From assembly GCF_011382965.1 (NCBI RefSeq), contig NZ_CP049934.1, forward strand, positions 1,984,001-2,048,000: 64,000 nt of DNA. The letters are read 5' to 3'. Below the pieces are notes generated by a model, which saw only the letters and a list, made by a program, of their open reading frames with translations, was not told the DNA's origin and did not search any database. Below are positions 63,563-64,000 of the stretch, piece after piece. This DNA comes from Leucobacter insecticola (GTDB lineage: Bacteria > Actinomycetota > Actinomycetes > Actinomycetales > Microbacteriaceae). Position numbers and translations under genes: made by a program. Positions within the stretch are counted from its first letter, which is position 1. Every line of letters begins with the position of its first letter.

Positions 63563-64000
63563 TACGCCAGAACCTCCAGTTCTGCATGCTGTGCGAGCGC
63601 GGCAACCGCGTGTTCAATCTTGAGATCGTCGCCAATGAGTTCCAGGGTGAGTCTCCCGAAGCTTCGTCCGCCGACATCGGTAACACCGCCGTGCACGATG
63701 CTCACGCCGACGCCCCGGTCGGCGATGGTCTGGAAGACGACCGGCTGATCCACGTCGCCGTCCCTGAACGTCAACGTCACCAGCTTTCCGCGGTGCCTGC
63801 GTCGCAGCTCTTCAAGATGCGCCGCATTCGGCTCGGTCGGGAGCGCGGTCGCCACGAAGCGTTTGGTTGTTTCCGTTTTGGGGTTCGAGAAAACGTCGAA
63901 GACGTCGCCCTGCTCGACCGCGCGGCCGGCATCCATCACCGTTACACGATCGGCAATCTCGCGGACGACCTCCATCTCGTGGGTGATCAACATAATCGTG
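63562..64000 (-). CDS. metN: Methionine ABC transporter ATP-binding protein MetN (partial)
   Basis: The C-terminal 146 residues of the importer ATPase. The H-loop is in MLITHEMEVVREIADRVTVM. The rest is the NIL regulatory domain (from about VTLTFRDGDVDQPVVF to the end, with VGVSIVHGGVTDVGGRSFG), through which cytosolic methionine inhibits transport. The Walker motifs and start lie beyond the right edge of the window, so the upstream regulatory region cannot be seen. Confidence 0.9.
   Translation of the reverse strand, partial: TIMLITHEMEVVREIADRVTVMDAGRAVEQGDVFDVFSNPKTETTKRFVATALPTEPNAAHLEELRRRHRGKLVTLTFRDGDVDQPVVFQTIADRGVGVSIVHGGVTDVGGRSFGRLTLELIGDDLKIEHAVAALAQHAELEVLA

Overview
The window is GC-rich chromosomal DNA from an actinobacterium, most likely of the family Microbacteriaceae; a Leucobacter-like organism is my best guess. 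The guess rests on gene families (SepH, DUF3710, DUF3159, DUF3093, DUF4193, DUF4191, DUF3000, a HrdB-type SigA with a Lys/Ala-rich N-terminus, GlnR-type boxes, glnE-glnA2), on frequent GTG/TTG starts, and on gene order shared with other actinobacteria (ruvC-yebC-HIT-thrS; dut beside DUF3710/DUF3159; parE beside sigA; glnA2-glnE).

Layout. 1-5.4 kb: end of ruvC, yebC, a HIT phosphorylase, thrS, a small membrane protein, tRNA-Val(CAC) and a membrane-anchored HExxH protein, all on the minus strand. 5.5-8.1 kb: tRNA-Gly, tRNA-Cys and tRNA-Val(GAC), then a decayed stretch with a toxin-antitoxin remnant, a broken lipoprotein gene and intergenic repeats. 8.1-12.8 kb: hipBA, a photolyase and an SDR/DUF2867 protein. 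12.8-19.3 kb: zapE, DUF3000, RNase D and a fatty-acid beta-oxidation pair (thiolase, FadB/FadJ-like). 19.4-23.1 kb: an accessory locus with a catalytically degenerate IS1595-type transposase-like gene, four copies of a short direct repeat, a 5'-truncated sortase and a leucine-rich-repeat surface protein ending in an LAATG sorting signal. 23.2-33.5 kb: dxs, an IS30 element, a GAF-type membrane protein, aconitase, DUF3159/DUF3710, dut, DUF3093 and DUF4193. 33.7-44.3 kb: sepH, a phosphodiesterase, parC, a REP-bracketed GIY-YIG gene, parE, DUF7455, sigA and a PAC2 protein. 44.5-47.6 kb: lpdA and sucB (2-oxoacid dehydrogenase E3 and E2). 47.8-57.8 kb: two accessory genes, DUF4191, RDD, then a nitrogen block (glnA, glnE, glnA2) carrying GlnR-like boxes, then a SPOR-like gene and map. 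57.8-60.8 kb: an islet with one FRG-domain gene between diverged direct repeats. 60.8-64 kb: rnpB, a degenerate zinc-ribbon protein, a Nif3-like protein, metI and partial metN.

Sequence quality matters for every reader of this window. Eight genes, several of them essential (parC, parE, glnE, glnA2), are broken by single-base losses. All thirteen lie in or next to short runs of the same base, almost always G or C, and adding one base back restores a family-like protein every time. I read these as base-calling errors and annotate each gene across its full span. In contrast, an in-frame TGA in a ParE-like toxin and an in-frame TAA in a lipoprotein are substitutions and look like genuine decay.

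The candidates most worth following are: a 25-codon ORF whose start overlaps a three-half-site GlnR-type box, convergent to glnA; the GIY-YIG gene bracketed by inverted REP-like repeats, with an empty repeat pair elsewhere in the window; the dead IS1595-like gene with its direct repeats next to the sortase; and the FRG-domain islet with its exact 111-bp tandem repeats.
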